Position numbers and translations under genes: made by a program | From: Phycomyces nitens | Lineage: Eukaryota > Mucoromycota > Mucoromycetes > Mucorales > Phycomycetaceae | Assembly (NCBI GenBank): GCA_022702545.1 | Contig: JAHRBC010000002.1 | Coordinates: 2,108,001 to 2,172,000, forward strand | Direction of reading: 5' to 3' | DNA length: 64,000 nucleotides | Notes under the pieces: model-generated | What the model saw: the letters and a program-made list of their open reading frames with translations, nothing else | Told to the model about the DNA's origin: nothing | The model's database searches: none | Shown here: piece by piece, positions 21,800 to 35,132 of the stretch | How positions within the stretch are numbered: the stretch's first letter is position 1 | Layout: every line of letters starts with the position of its first letter

Positions 21800-24700
21800 A
21801 ACCTCTCTTTTATAGTACTCTATTTGATAATGGGTTCTGCTATTCTTTTACGACCATTCTTTTGAAAGAATGGTTTATTATTTATTATAGAATGTCTTGA
21901 TTTAATTCATACCGTATTTTGCGCACAATTATTATAGAAAAATACTTAAAACTAATGCTATTTAATATTACAAAACATATATAGTACAAACCTTTGTTAT
22001 AAGTTATACACGCATAATAATACTACGGTGATATACATTAGATGATCCTTAGCATTCATTCAATTGCTAAAAATTCATTGTGGTTAGAAAAAGAAGCGAT
22101 CATATAAACCTAGTACATTATTTTGTACTGCATACAAGTATATATTATGCTTGTCAATTACTATACCATGCCTTTTGTTTTGAATGATTATACTGAAAGG
22201 GATCTCCAGAAATAAACACTATATGTAATAGGAGGTCAATAGAATATGTGTGGTAAAATTAGTTGAAGAATAATATAATTATTAGACAATCGTCTTACCA
22301 TAGAAAATCAACTTTGGCATATTCAAATCATGAGATTCAAAACTGATTCGAATCTCATTGTAGCAAACAGAGTAATCAGCTCATTAGAAAAGAAAAGTGT
22401 ATATCTTACAGAGATTGCCAAGTGTAAAAAGGACAAACCGTATTGTAATATAGCTGTAAAAAGTTTTCGCTCTTTTGTTTCTGAAAAAAAAAAAGAGCGA
22501 GCTGCATTTCATTCCTAAATCAAAGGTAATCGAGCTAAAGATGCTTCAATCGGGATGTCAATCAGGTGTTTATAACTGTGCCGATCTTACATGAAGGAGG
22601 CTCATTTAGTTTTAATTCAAAGAGTCAATATAAAGACAAGACAAGAGAAGCAAAAAAAAGAAAAAAGAAAGCACACTAAGCATATGCTAAAAAATGCTAC
22701 AGGGCCAATAAGAGTCGCCTAAAAGAACAATCTTAAACCCTTGTTTTATTGCTTAGCACTTACACAATACTCGTTTTTGGCGGTATAGAGCTATATTAAA
22801 GAGTAGAAATATTATATTGGCATTAGATTAGCAATAGATGATCAACAAAGCAATCACCCGTTGCACATCTGTCATGATTGCTAATCTGGCGCCATCACCA
22901 AGTTGCAACATATCTTCAAAAAGAAAAGAACGGCTTGGACTTTGCTGTTGTATTGTGATAAATAATATTGTATTAACTACCATGTGTATTCAAAACATAT
23001 ATTAAAGAGTCAACTTACTTTATTATTCTCTATTATTTATTTATGAGCTTGGTTATTGATTGTAAAGCCTTTTCCAAGTCTTTTGGTGCACAGCATTCTA
23101 TAATATTTATATTGATTCTGTGATAGACCATTATATTATTTTATGGCCATAGGATAGTGTTCTTGTCAATTAAATAGTGTTTGATAATATAAGACCATGC
23201 TTTTAGTTGATGCCGCGATTCATAGTCAAAGGATGGTTTGAGAAAAATATTAACAAAAACAAAGGTTATTCTCTATGGGTTGTCTTGTGCCGTATTTTTC
23301 GATCTTGGTGATAAAGCACATTATGTCAATGAAGTTTACTCTTTTCTTTGAGGCCAACACTTATATCAATCGCTAACTTACCAAGCTAATCAAGGTATTT
23401 GTCCAATTTATCCCTTTTTATACCAAATATCCATTTATAAAATATGAAAAATATATACAAACCAACCACTTTAACAAACTATTGACTTTTGAATATTCCT
23501 TTGGGTTGATCAATCTTCATTTGACTGCAAAGGTTTTTGGTGAAAATATTAATAAAATAGCTTGCTGTCCGATACTTGCCAAGCATGGATAATAACCATA
23601 TCCTTTAGATTATGAACAAAGGAATGGCCCTTGTATCTTAATATAACTTTTGCGTTGCCAGATAAAATAAAAACACAAGTTAAATCATAGTATAGTATTC
23701 TATTGTCATTACAATCGATTATTACCTTTTCCATAAGATACACTTTAAGAATCTGCGCAACTTACTTTCCCAACAAGTTTATAGCAAGACTATATCTCAT
23801 AGTCTCTTTTAAACTATTCAAAATTACCTGATACACCTTTTTTCATATAATAAATCGCCGAGGCCCATTACAAAGCTGCTCCACTCAATTCATAGAGAGA
23901 ATTATAAGTAAACTGGATAAGCTCATTAGATACCCTGAAATCCGCAACTATATCAATATAATAATTAGTATGTATCATAATATTAACTTTTTGCAACTAC
24001 ATACATATACTAAAGCTCGTTTTTGCGATATTTTCAATGGGAGAAGTGGTGACCAACTGTGTAAGCTTTTCAGTCAATTTGTCTATTTAAATATTAATGT
24101 TATACATGGCATAAGAATAGTATAAATGAAGTTCTGTTTAGCTATTACCTGTGGCATACTGATTTGAATGCTATGGAGGTTGATGCTTCAACTGTCATTG
24201 TTAATGTTCATCATTGGACGGATTCGACTTTGCATTCTTCATTTATATACCCAAACGGCGAGATTAGCACCGACAATCACCACCCAACGCCCCCTTGTCC
24301 TTGTAGAAAATAAATATAGTATTAGTAAAAACACAAAGTAGGAATCACTTGCTCCTTGTACATGCTTACCTAGCAATCACAATATAACTAATGAAAACCA
24401 GCTCATTAGTATTGTTCATCTCTACTTTTAATATAGAGATTAAGACTTTGGTCAATACTTTGTTACTTTAGAAAAAACTCATGAAGGAGCACGACATTGC
24501 AAACGATGACTTGTATTTAGCAGAAATAAAGTAGCAGCCCGCACTTTGTACAACGGGCTATATACTACAACTGACATTTGCAGTTGTTAATGTAGATGAC
24601 GTCCAACATCAACGACTCAATCAATACCTACCAGACGGAAATAATTCTATTTTATTGCACTGTACTACATATTCAAGAATAATTGACGCGTCACCATGAG

Positions 24701-25354
24701 TAGCCTCTTTATTTTATAATTCTTTCTTTATAATGTGCTTTCTATACTTCTTTATATTATTATACGGACACCAAATAAAATAAAGCAGCTAATAATGTCA
24801 AAAACAAAAATTCGGTTTCAAAAAACGGCAGTTATGTTACCGTTTCGTTCACACAGGACAAAAATTATTTTTTTCAAGAATGCTCAACATCTTCAACACC
24901 AAATAAAATGCTCATTTCGATAAACAACGTTGCCTAAAAATTTACGGGCCCTTTCTATGGTACTACAACTACCTCTTTGCCAGATGAAAAGAGATTCCAT
25001 GCGACTTTTATGAATCGGCATCGATGACATTACCTTTCAACCACAATCTGCGGAGAAAAAGCAGTCTAAAATCAGAAAAAACGGCAGTTATGTTACCGTT
25101 TCGGTAGCTGTTCCCACTCCTCTCGCCGTAGTGCTTTTGGCAACTATAAGTTTCTGTGTAGTCATTACCCCCCTTATATATCCTTATCCATAGGAGAAAA
25201 AGATTGTGGTTGGTCAGGTATGGTGTATTCATGGAGACAACAACTTTTGTGTATTTTTTTTTAAGTGCTCAGAACTTTCAAAAACAAAAATGTACATTTT
25301 GGACACAATATTTGTGTTAAAAAATACTAAGCCTGCCTTCAATGCGACTATAGC
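21800..25354. other. Gene-poor AT-rich DNA
   Basis: About 3.5 kb with no open frame above 75 codons that shows a domain or splice partners. Two copies of aacggcagttatgttaccgt lie at about 24826-24845 and 25079-25098 and are linked to the 21414-21799 repeat. Otherwise nothing is recognised; it may be eroded element DNA. Confidence 0.55.
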
Positions 25355-25641
25355 TGTCAGGAACCGATCTATACAAGGGATAGGACAGGAGAACAGGCAG
25401 AGAGTTATAGAAAGATTCATTTATTAAAGATGTTGTTCGCTTGATCTTTCTATTGATCAAGCTCTAAGGTCATTTATATACTTTTTAGTTCTAGCTATGT
25501 TTGAGACAATTGAGAAGAGCTTGGTGTTGTTGCAGAATGAAACATAGTTATGTTTCATTAATGATATTGGTTCTTTGAGAGCAATACATAGATATGAATC
25601 TGATTGTATTGTTTCAGGAATCCGATTGGTGGTTTCTGACA
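25355..25641 (-). mobile_element. Solo LTR, family F, with ATAGC duplication
   Basis: Bounded by TGTCAGGAACC and TTTCTGACA, flanked on both sides by ATAGC (25350-25354 and 25642-25646), a perfect 5-bp duplication. On the minus strand it reads tatataaat, gagcttgatcaatag, then ttctctgcctgt-type pyrimidine DNA, parallel to the LTR ending at 56786. No internal region remains. Confidence 0.85.
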
Positions 25642-25646
25642 ATAGC

Positions 25647-26922
25647 TACAAGTCTTTGGACACTAATATCCATACTTTATTTGACCATGCTGGAATTATT
25701 ACTCGAATAGAAAAGACATTACAAGCTATTTTAATGCTATATCAAGTTATGTAGCCAAGGTAGGAATGTAAATGATGTTCATAAAATGTTAAATAAGTTT
25801 AAAGAATATGATGTTCATCGCCGTGATAAAGCAGTAAATAGTTGATCTTTTTGTCTTATATATATATATTATATCTCAATACTCAATATTTAATTTTTAT
25901 TTGTTTTATGAAAAATGTATTTTTACATCATATATTAACCAATCTTGATCATCTAATTAAATTATTATAAGACATACTGTAATTTAGAGCTGAATCATAG
26001 TATCATGGAGTCCAAGGGTGATGGAATGGTGTGGTCCCGACTCAAGGACAAGAAACAATGGGAGGAGTTTTATGATCTGGTCGAGGCAGTGTGAAGCTGA
26101 TATGTGATGTTCTTTTAGATAGCAGGGCGGGTTGACTATTAGCTGATTAACTCGGAACAAGCACTGCACAATCACTAAAGTGCAAAAAAAGGCGACTCTA
26201 TGATTCTCATATACTCAGGGATCTCTCCAAAATACCGTCAAAATTATAAGGAGAAAGAACCTGTTTTTATTGAGAGGGTTCGTAACCCTATTACACATTT
26301 CACTCTCTGTGAGTGATGACTTGATTTAGACGAATATGTGAGTTTCGACTTTATACCCTATCGAAAGATCTCTTGGGCTCGAACCAGAACAATATTTTCG
26401 ATATTTTAAAATGCGTTCCTGTATATCTGATATTAAATACAGTTTTTACTTGCAGGAGTTTATCAAACGAGGTTGAAACCTGTAATACTTTTTTTCTTTT
26501 GAGTGATCCCAAAAACTAGTTAATTTTTGTTATATTTGACATGATTTGAACATTAGAAAATAATGTACGAATAAAGAAAGTTTAATAGATCAAGTTGACA
26601 TAAACCTTTTTTCAAAGAATGCTTGACTGTACAGCTAATACTATGCCTAATATCTAGAATAATTGACCTAGTATTGAAAACTCTATATTTTTTTTAAAAA
26701 TATTAGCAAACACATGAATGTTGACAAACATGATTGCTTTGAATTATTTTAAAATCATAGTATTGTATAATCAGTCTTATGGTTGGAATAGAATATCATA
26801 TGTATATTTATTTATTTGTTAAAATGAAGGTAGTATATATTTATAAAAGTATTTAAAATATTTATCGATAGAGCGTAAATACAAAGGATTGTGATGGACT
26901 TTACGGCATAAGGACAGTTACT
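25647..26922. other. Intergenic, possible LTR remnants
   Basis: No gene recognised. The 26220-26400 stretch (gagggttcgtaaccctattacac and following) has the look of an old LTR edge, but no partner copy is in the window. Confidence 0.4.
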
Positions 26923-29900
26923 TTAGACAATGACGCCAGAGTTTGGAGCAGATCCGGAGACACCTCTTTGGCCGCGAAAGTCAGTTCCTTGAGGAACACG
27001 GTTGTCATTGTACTCACGGTTATCATTTCGGCCACGGATAGAGTCAAAAGCATCTGCAAGACCATGAGAATGGCGGTTTTCATCATTGTAACCACGGTTA
27101 TCATTAAAGCCACGACCGTTGTTATTGTTGTATCCACGGCTGTCGTTGTGATCACGGGTAGAATCAAAGGCATTTCCGAGACCATGAGAGTGGCGGTTAT
27201 CACCATTGTAACCACGGCTGTTGTCATTGTTGTATCCACGGTTATCATTATGATCACGGGCAGAGTCAAAGGCATTTCCAAGGCCATGAGAATGGCGGTT
27301 GTCACCATTGTAGCCACGGGTATCATTGTAGCCACGGCCATTATCGCTGTTATAGCCTCGGCTGTCATTGTTGTAGCCACGGTTATCATTACCAAAGCTT
27401 CGACCATTGTCATAGCCATTGTTGTCATTGTAGCGACGATCATTGTCATTGTAGCGACGATCATTGTCATTGTATCGACGATCATTGTCATCATGTCCTC
27501 GAATAGAATCAACAATACGATCAAAACCGTGAGACTGGCGACCATCGTTGTTTCCACGGTTGTGATCATTCAGACTACGAGTGTGGCGGGTGTCATCGTT
27601 GTTGTAACGGCCATTGTCATTGCCACGAGAAGATCCAAACTTGCGGTCGAGGCTGCGAGGTTGACGGCCATCGTTGTAGTAACGGTCATCATCATTCAAT
27701 CCACGAGAATAGCGGTTGTTATCATTGTTGTAGCGACCATTGTCATTACCACGAGGGTCAAGGACATTCTCAATACCACGAGAGTGATTGTCGCGGTTGT
27801 AGCGGCGGTCATCATCGTTTAATCCACGAGAATAGCGGTTGTCATCATTGTTGTAGCGGTCATTGTCATTACCACGAGGATAGGTGTTGTTATTGTTATC
27901 ATATCCACGGCCGATATCTTTATTGCCATTGTAGAGCTGATCAGGGCCAATGTGGTTATGGTGCTTGCCGAGGCCATGGTCATTGGCGCTGTTGACACCA
28001 AATCGAGGGTTAGCATCATGAAGACCATGATCAAAATGAGAAGATTTGGAGCCAGGGTGAATCGAAGGATGCATGTAAGAATGGTTACGATGAGTGTGAT
28101 TGGGACCATCAATTTCACCAAGGCTAGACTCGCTTGAAGAGTCAGAGCTCAAAGAGTCTTTTGCAAGTTTCTTTTCTCTCTTGCGGTTGGAACGCTCAGA
28201 GGACTTGGACTTGATGTTCTTGTTTACTGAAGCAACCAGGGTAGCAAACAGACCAGGACGACCTGTGGCATGAGGAGTGCGCTTTACAGGAACACCATTG
28301 CGTCTGGCACTCTCCTTGGCCAACTCGGCATTCTTGGCCTCAATCTCGTTGTGCATGCGCCAGATGCTTGCAGTCAACTTCTGATCTCCAAGCTCGAGAA
28401 GGTCCACAATCTTCTTCTCAATAGCACGGGCAATCTGCTTGCGGACAATACCAATCACCATGGGGTGCATAGCCTTGTACATCAAGCTAAAGAAAAAAAT
28501 GAAGAATTAGAGTTAGTGAAAGCTAAATTTGAATATTATGCTCGACTTACTCATGGTTGCTATCTTTGACAGTGACCTTGAGGTTGTCGATACGGCATCT
28601 GCAGTTGTTGACCTTGTACATGTGCTTGGGGTCATTTGTGCTAGTGAGCTTGAGGGAGACATCGATACCCTTGCCACCAATTTCTAAAGCGGCGACACCA
28701 CGATCAGACAGCTTGGGGAAACCAGACTTTTTGTTGTAAGAAAAGACGACATCTTCAATCACAGCCTGGATCTCGCTCATCTTGATAAATACAGACTGGC
28801 GGCCAGTGTCTTTGGTATCTTCGCTTGGGCTAAACTTGCTGTAGCTCTCGAGCTTATTAGGAAATAAAAAGTTTAGTAAATATTATACAAACAAATAATG
28901 AGATGTATTCTTACCTTTACGTCAAAGAAATTAGGAAGCAAGGTGTCACCAGCCAAGATGACATTCTCAACCACGACATCAAACTGCTTATCACTGTACT
29001 CGATTCGAGGGATAGGAACATACTTGATCTGCTCAAAGAGAGCTGGAAGAAGAGTAAGGCGCATGTCATTAATAAGCTGAGGCTTAAAGGCAGGGTTTCC
29101 TTCCTCGTCGAACCAGAGGTCATTATGGATAGCCTTGGCACGAAGATGGAGTTCCATTGCAATAGGATCCTTGGACATTGCTCTGGTGTAAGAGCGGATC
29201 TCGTCCATAAGAACATTGGTGTGAGTCTTGTATCGGTGCTGAGTAAAGTTACGACCGGTCTCAATGAGATGTCTGCCATCTTCAGTGGATTGCTCCTCGC
29301 TAACGTAGGCAGGCTCCTTGAGAAGACGACGGATGTAGAAAAGAACCTAATGAAAATGTTTTAGTATAAAAATACGGTAAAATATTGGGCTTACCTCGTC
29401 GTAGTACTTTCTCAATGCGGGATCATTCTTGATGTCATCAACGATATCTTTGACAGAGTGAACCAAATGGTCAAGAGATTTTCCTTGAGCCCATGATTCG
29501 ATGATGGTCTTGATCTCTTGCTCGGCTTGAGACCAGTTCTTATCAGAGCGGAAGGTCTGGCCGGTTTCTGAAGTTGTCTTGGCAGTCTCTTGTGACATGT
29601 CCATGGCACGACGACTCCATGTAGAGAAGAGATGGATGATGGTATTGATGGCATACTGGTAGTCGGGGTTTCTTTGGACTTCAGCCAAAACAACCTTGAG
29701 ACGACGGACAATATCATCAACCTTCTCAGGAGGGAATTTCTCACGAGCATACTGCTTGGATCTTTCGCCGTGAGCACGAGCTTGATCAAGAGCTTGTTGC
29801 TGGTACTGTCTTTTCTTTTGGTTGGTTTGCTGCTTAACATTATCATAGCCACGATTTCCACGACCGTCATTGGCATTGCCATAGATGCTATCGTTGTCAT

Positions 29901-31206
29901 CGTAGCGAGGAGAAAAGTTATCGTTGTTGTCGTAGCGGTTATTATAATGATGGTTGTGATTGTGGTTGTGGTTGTGGTTGTGGTTGTGTCGGTTTCCTTC
30001 TCCAAGAACTGCGGAAGCTACATTATTGCTGATAGAATGCTCATTGCGGGAACGATCATGGTCACCAGAAAAGTTGCGGTTGAGAACACCGTTGGTACTA
30101 TCGCCATCAAAGTTGCTGTGATGGTTATGTCGACCAATATGGGGCTCGTTTTCTTTTGTAAGGTAACGCTGGTTGTTCTGATCATAATCACGGTTATTCT
30201 GTCCAAAGTTCCTGTTGTTGTTCTGGTCCAAGTAGCCATCGTTTCTTGAGTAATCATTTTGGCCATAACGAGAGTCTGGCTCGAGGTGGTTATCGAGGTG
30301 GTTATCAAGGCTTGTCATGGCCTTGTTGATCACACGGTTCTGACGATCGGGATCAGCATAGTCTTGGGCACGATTTCCTAGACGCTGAGTCTGAGAGTTG
30401 AGGTTATCGCCTGCCTGCTGAAGCGATTCGCCGGCTTTGTTGGCTGCATCTCCAAATACTTCTTGGGCAATGGAAATAAGCTCATTGAGAACTTCTCTAA
30501 ACTCTCCATTGATTAGGACCAGCTTAGCAATTCGAAGGGTAGCATTTGCGCCTAATAGTAATGTTAGTTTAGGGAACTTTGATCTTCTTTTCTAATTTAC
30601 CTTGCTTGGCTTCACTCTTGAATGTCTGGGCCTCGGCACCCTCGGGTCGGTTGATACTCAGTTGATCTAACGCCAAAAAAAATGATTAAAAGATGTCCTG
30701 AGTATATTTTGTGTAAAATTACCTTTGGAAATCGGGTTCTCCATGGCATGAAGGTGGTAGACAAACGACTGGAAAAGTTCGTTCTTGTTCTTGACAGCCA
30801 CAGCCTTTCGAATGGTGGCGACTAGTTCTTGGAAGTCTTGTAGGAGCTTCTTGCCATCCGATGACATGAGGTGGCGACGGGAGTAGATAGATGGGCTGTT
30901 GATTAGACGTTCAAGGAAGGAATCGATTTCTGAGTTGTGAGGAAGTCTCCCTTGGCGCATATTCTGAACAATTCCAATCATCTTGAGGGTATCAGTGCGA
31001 GCCTTTTCTTTTGCGCTCTTTGTTGGGCTATCTGAAGCAGGAGGGAGGTTCTGGGCTTGTGTAGAGACACGGAGCTGACCAGGTTCTCCTCCTTGGGAAG
31101 AATCGAGCGTTCGGTTGACCTCCATTGGGGTGTGATAAATCTCCATTGAGTTTCTCTGGGGGCTAGAGGTTGAGGAGGTAGACTTGTGGCGAGGTGAAAT
31201 AGACAT
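26923..31206 (-). CDS. HAM1-like (TULIP-type lipid-binding family) protein with Asn/Asp/Arg/Tyr-rich repeats
   Basis: Six exons: 31206-30723, 30666-30601, 30551-29395, 29346-28915, 28852-28551, 28486-26923; phases close to 1,334 residues. The N-terminal half matches fungal HAM1-like proteins (GRLPHNSEIDSFLERLINSP, LLQDFQELVATIRKA, PIPRIEYSDKQFDVVVENV). A C-terminal half follows (KKSGFPKLSDRGVAALEIGG, VTVKDSNHD, MVIGIVRKQIARAIEKK). This is not the unrelated Ham1 nucleotide phosphatase. The family is thought to adopt a BPI/TULIP lipid-binding fold (known, not shown here). Two low-complexity blocks stand out: residues ~270-425 (HN dipeptide run, NDNR-rich) and ~960-1320 (repeats like GRGYNDNRGYN and HSHGLGNAFDS). 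Confidence 0.88.
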
Positions 31207-31290
31207 AGTAATTAAGATATAATACAATAATAAGAATAAAGAGGGTGCCTTTGGTGGGTGCTTTTATATGAAATGTTCGCAAGAGGTCTA

Positions 31291-31728
31291 TTAAGATGAT
31301 GATTTCATTACTTTGTAAGAGTGGCCACATCTATGCCCTGCTTTTACCAAGGCTTGTTGGCCCCAAAGCAGTCTAGGGCGGATCATTTTCGGTAAGATGC
31401 TAATGAAGAGGCTAGATGATGAGATTTCTACGCCATCCGAGAGACGGTTTTGTGATAGTCTATCGCGAACAGAGCGGAAGGTGCGACTATTGGCCACCTT
31501 GTCCCTCATTCTTTGGTAGCCATAAAACATAGTTGTGCCTCGATCAAGTAAGACGATCGTCGCTGTATCTAAAATGAAAACTCCGCACATACCCCTAATT
31601 CTGAAATTGGATTTGACATGACGCACGTTTAGTCGTCTTTTTGTTCCACTTCTGACGTACTTTCTGACTACTCGGTTCAGTTGAGCCATTCCTAGAGGCC
31701 AACGGTTGTAATGTGTACCAGAATTCAT
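31291..31728 (-). CDS. Hypothetical basic protein, weakly supported
   Basis: One open frame of 145 codons from ATG at 31728. The product is Arg/Lys-rich at the N-terminus with a short hydrophobic stretch (GMCGVFILDTATIVLL). I recognise no domain. It ends 85 bases before the start of the HAM1-like gene on the same strand, so it occupies that gene's promoter region. That makes a real gene doubtful; it may be an antisense or chance frame. Confidence 0.3.
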   Translation of the reverse strand: MNSGTHYNRWPLGMAQLNRVVRKYVRSGTKRRLNVRHVKSNFRIRGMCGVFILDTATIVLLDRGTTMFYGYQRMRDKVANSRTFRSVRDRLSQNRLSDGVEISSSSLFISILPKMIRPRLLWGQQALVKAGHRCGHSYKVMKSSS

Positions 31729-32080
31729 ATGAGCAATGGTACTCTATTTGGACTGGCATGGGTGTTTTCCTATGGCCATGGCCTGTATCAGACAGAGCTA
31801 GTAACTGTCGTACTTGGATTTGATGGCCTGCCAAACAATATCCCATCAACCTGACGTACTTTTGGCCTAAAAGCCAAATGGCAATCTCACAAAGTATATG
31901 ATTAATTGTATTGTAAATATATACAATTAATTATAGAGAATACTTTGATCCATATTATTTCTCACGTATATGTTGGTTCTAGTTGGAAATCAGTGTCTGG
32001 AATAGCAAGACTAGAGGTATTTTGGCAATCTATTTTCAAATGGTACATAATATTGCTCTCTTCAAAGAAATACACATATA

Positions 32081-32112
32081 ATGATAATAATAATAATAAT
32101 AATAATAATAAT
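32081..32112. repeat. (AAT)n microsatellite
   Basis: About ten aat units directly after the stop codon of the OSH3-like gene (in its 3' untranslated region). Confidence 0.95.
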
Positions 32113-35100
32113 CTACCACAGACACAGCATGTCGGATGGCCACTGTTTACTACGCCTTGCTTCCCAGTATCCACCTTTGTACCTCCATGATTCACCAATA
32201 GGATCATTTGGATCACTGTGGCAATCAAACCACAATGGATTCCATGGCTTTCCTTGCATCTCCAGCTCCTTTCTTCGCTCTCTTTGCTTCTGCTCAATCC
32301 TTAGCTTCAATTCATCAGCCTCATCAACATGGCCTAGAATAGATGTTATCATCAGCCACAATTTTTATTTTATTTTTACCTTCTTCAAATAAACGTTGGT
32401 CTGGTCTAAAGCGTGTGTCTGTAAGAGGGATGCAGTCCTCAAGAGAGGTTATTTCATTGAGCTCCATTGCAAACTGTGTAAATCCATAGTAGGATAGACT
32501 GTCTTCAATAGCTGGTGGCTTGGCTCTCCATAGTATCGATCTTTCGTCTCCTGTGATCTGCCACAACTCCTCACTCCATTTGCCTTGTACCTCGCGCAAC
32601 TTTTGGCCATCCGCACCATGGCAACTGATTACCACTGAATTTCTGTCGGTCGGCAAACCACCAAAGAACCCACCGCCTGTGGACCCTTTGAAGGATACCA
32701 AGGCATATTCGCCTGTAACCTCATTCTGAACACGCATCTCGCCCACATGTTCGAGATACTTGGATCCTGCCATCATGTTGCGTAACCAGCTAGAAGGTTT
32801 CGTGTAACTAAAGACCCCATCCGAGTGTCCGGTAAGTGTAACATGGACTGCGCCTTGGAATATAAGCTCCTAGAGACTTGTAAGGCCATACAAATAAGAA
32901 CTTGATCACACTCACCATAGATTTGCCTAGCATTACAAAAATAATAATAGAGTAAGTAAATATTCTGTAAGAAGAACAAAAGGCATAAAATTACCCCAGA
33001 ATTTGGTTTTGCCTAGAGAAGACTGCCAAAACTGAAAACTCTTGGATTCTGCATGGCACTATGAGACCCAAACCATTAGATTTCCAGACAGACCTGGTTG
33101 CCTATTGACGACTTACGGCCATGATATTTGGAGAATGGGAAACTTTTTCGGATATGAATCGAAACCCTTTGTCTGGGCGCACACATTCAAACGTTTCGCT
33201 CATAAGTGGATTGAACAGCTTGCGTCCCAGTCTGTGATTGGTAGCCGAGTATCCAGAGACAGCAAACACAGCAACGTACATCAAACGATCAATGGACTCC
33301 TTTTGCATGTTTGCCGCTTCTAGCAATTCAGAGTACTCTAGCTCTTCACACAACTTTTGGAGCAGATTCAAGGGCTCGTTTATACTGACCGGCATGGAAA
33401 TAGTCGACAGATCTTTTCCGATATTCTTGCGAAGAATGGATAGAGGCGATACATTACCAACCACGGTAGACGGCAGTTTAGTGCGTCTGACGACTGGCAC
33501 ATCAGGCTGGTCAAGTTCAACAAACGGTACAACCACTTTATCTGTGTCTTCTAATGTGTTTGGTTAACTTTGGCTGGCAAATATCAAAATATATCTAGGC
33601 TTGCCTGTTTCATCTTCATCTTCAGAGTCAGAGATTACGTGTGTTACAAGTACATCCTCTTCCTCCTCTTCAGATATCAGGAAATTGTCTTGGGCATCAT
33701 AAAACAGTTCTGACCGAATTGACGTTTGATACGAATAGAAACTAGGAGAACGATTGCCAGGAAACTGCTCCTGAGCCATCAAGAGACGAGGATCTAATGG
33801 CACGAATGAACAAGAGTCCTAGACACTTCAAACTACCTTCTGAAATCGAACGCTGCAGAGAATTCTCCCATAGTGTCTGTTGCTCCTCTAGAGCCATAAC
33901 CATCGAATCTCTCGAGACACCCAACGCCTTGACAGACCGAGTCAGACGTTCCAGAATGGCCTGCTGTGCAATTATCTCTATATTAGGACAGGTGATCTTG
34001 AAAGGGAGAACAGAAGAACCGCTACTGCCACGTCTAAAGGGGAACCTCTTCTTGATTGACGGAGGCGTACTTGGAACAACCTCAACCGTACTTGCGACCA
34101 CACTCTTGTCAATGATATTCTTAAAGTCTAAGATAACTTGGTCCAAGGCCTTGATTTCGTCTGAAATGTCGGCAATTGTCTGGTTCAGCTGGACTTGACA
34201 AGCGTTTGGAGAGGCGGTAGGAGAATGGTGAATGTGACTATCTTCAAGCAGCCAGCTCCCATCAACCAGGATCCCGGGTGCCTTTGAGGGACTGGTACAA
34301 ACCGCCCTAGATTCTCTAAAGGCCTCTACCCAGGTCTCAAAGCTTTCTGCAGTGAGGGCCTTTAGGTGATATATTACGGTGCCCGAGTCAATGTGTAGTG
34401 TCCGTTGCTTTGGGTAAATGGCCAGAGTAGAGAGATTGACGAATATGGAGCCTCTCTTGATGCTGTTTCCATCAATTGAGTATGACAAGACACCTGTGGA
34501 CGACAATTCAAACCACCGCTTGGCCCATCCTTTTAAAGACTTTAATACAGCACACTTTAATCATTCTTACCCTGCATTCTCTTTCTGCGCTTCTTGAGTA
34601 GCCAGCCTGTCATTCCACCAATGGTTCCTATGGGTTCGTCTTCGTCGCTTGTGACTGTAAAGGACAGGACCTTTGAGGCATGGAAGGAAAACGTATTGTC
34701 TGTTCAATCATCAGTCTTTTCCTCCCCCTCCAACATTCTCACAAGACAAGTACCAAATATAAGCACATAGTCGCCTGGCTGGGTGACCGTATGGCTCCCG
34801 GTAATGGTCTGTGCTGACGAGTTTACATGGCTGACGGGCAGAACGGTAATAGACTGTCTATCGGGTACTGGAATCGAATTTCGATGGGGTCTTTCTGGTG
34901 GTCTTGGATGGTCTGGCAGGATTAGAGCGGACATGAAATTACTCTTCTCATCTTCCTCGTCTTCGTTATCCTGGCCTTGGGAACATGGATATGGAGGATG
35001 GGGATAGTATATCAGTCCAAAGGCAATATTTTTTTTCTTTGTGGAAAATTCCCATTGAAGACAGGTACCAGTCCTGCTAATGTTGACATGATGTTCATAG

Positions 35101-35132
35101 ACATCGCGTGGCTGTATACAGATCTCTGGCAT
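32113..35132 (-). CDS. OSH3-type oxysterol-binding protein (GOLD-PH-ORD)
   Basis: Nine exons: 35132-34754, 34699-34571, 34529-33837, 33793-33605, 33550-33117, 33058-32995, 32926-32916 (11 nt), 32869-32380, 32333-32113; phases close to 869 residues. N-terminal GOLD-like domain (CIQPRDVYEHHV, LQWEFSTKKKNIAFGL, TQPGDYVLIFG). PH domain, residues ~158-250 (GWLLKKRRKRMQG, WAKRWFELSS). The ligand domain starts near residue 480 (VGNVSPLSILRKNIGKDLST) and ends with EARRSKQWP. This is the yeast Osh3 order; such proteins move sterol/PI4P-type lipids at ER contact sites. The signature EQVSHHPP reads EKVSHSPN (residues 598-605): the second His is Ser and the last Pro is Asn. Intron 4 is GC-AG. Start chosen as the first Met just before the GOLD core. 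Confidence 0.92.

Noticed and set aside
26968..27822. 284-codon plus-strand frame rich in Val/Ile/Thr
   Set aside because: Antisense of the repeat-coding exon of the HAM1-like gene; hydrophobic content is a shadow of Asn/Asp codons.
30018..30308. Thr/Met-rich minus ORF
   Set aside because: Alternative frame of the HAM1-like gene's low-complexity block.
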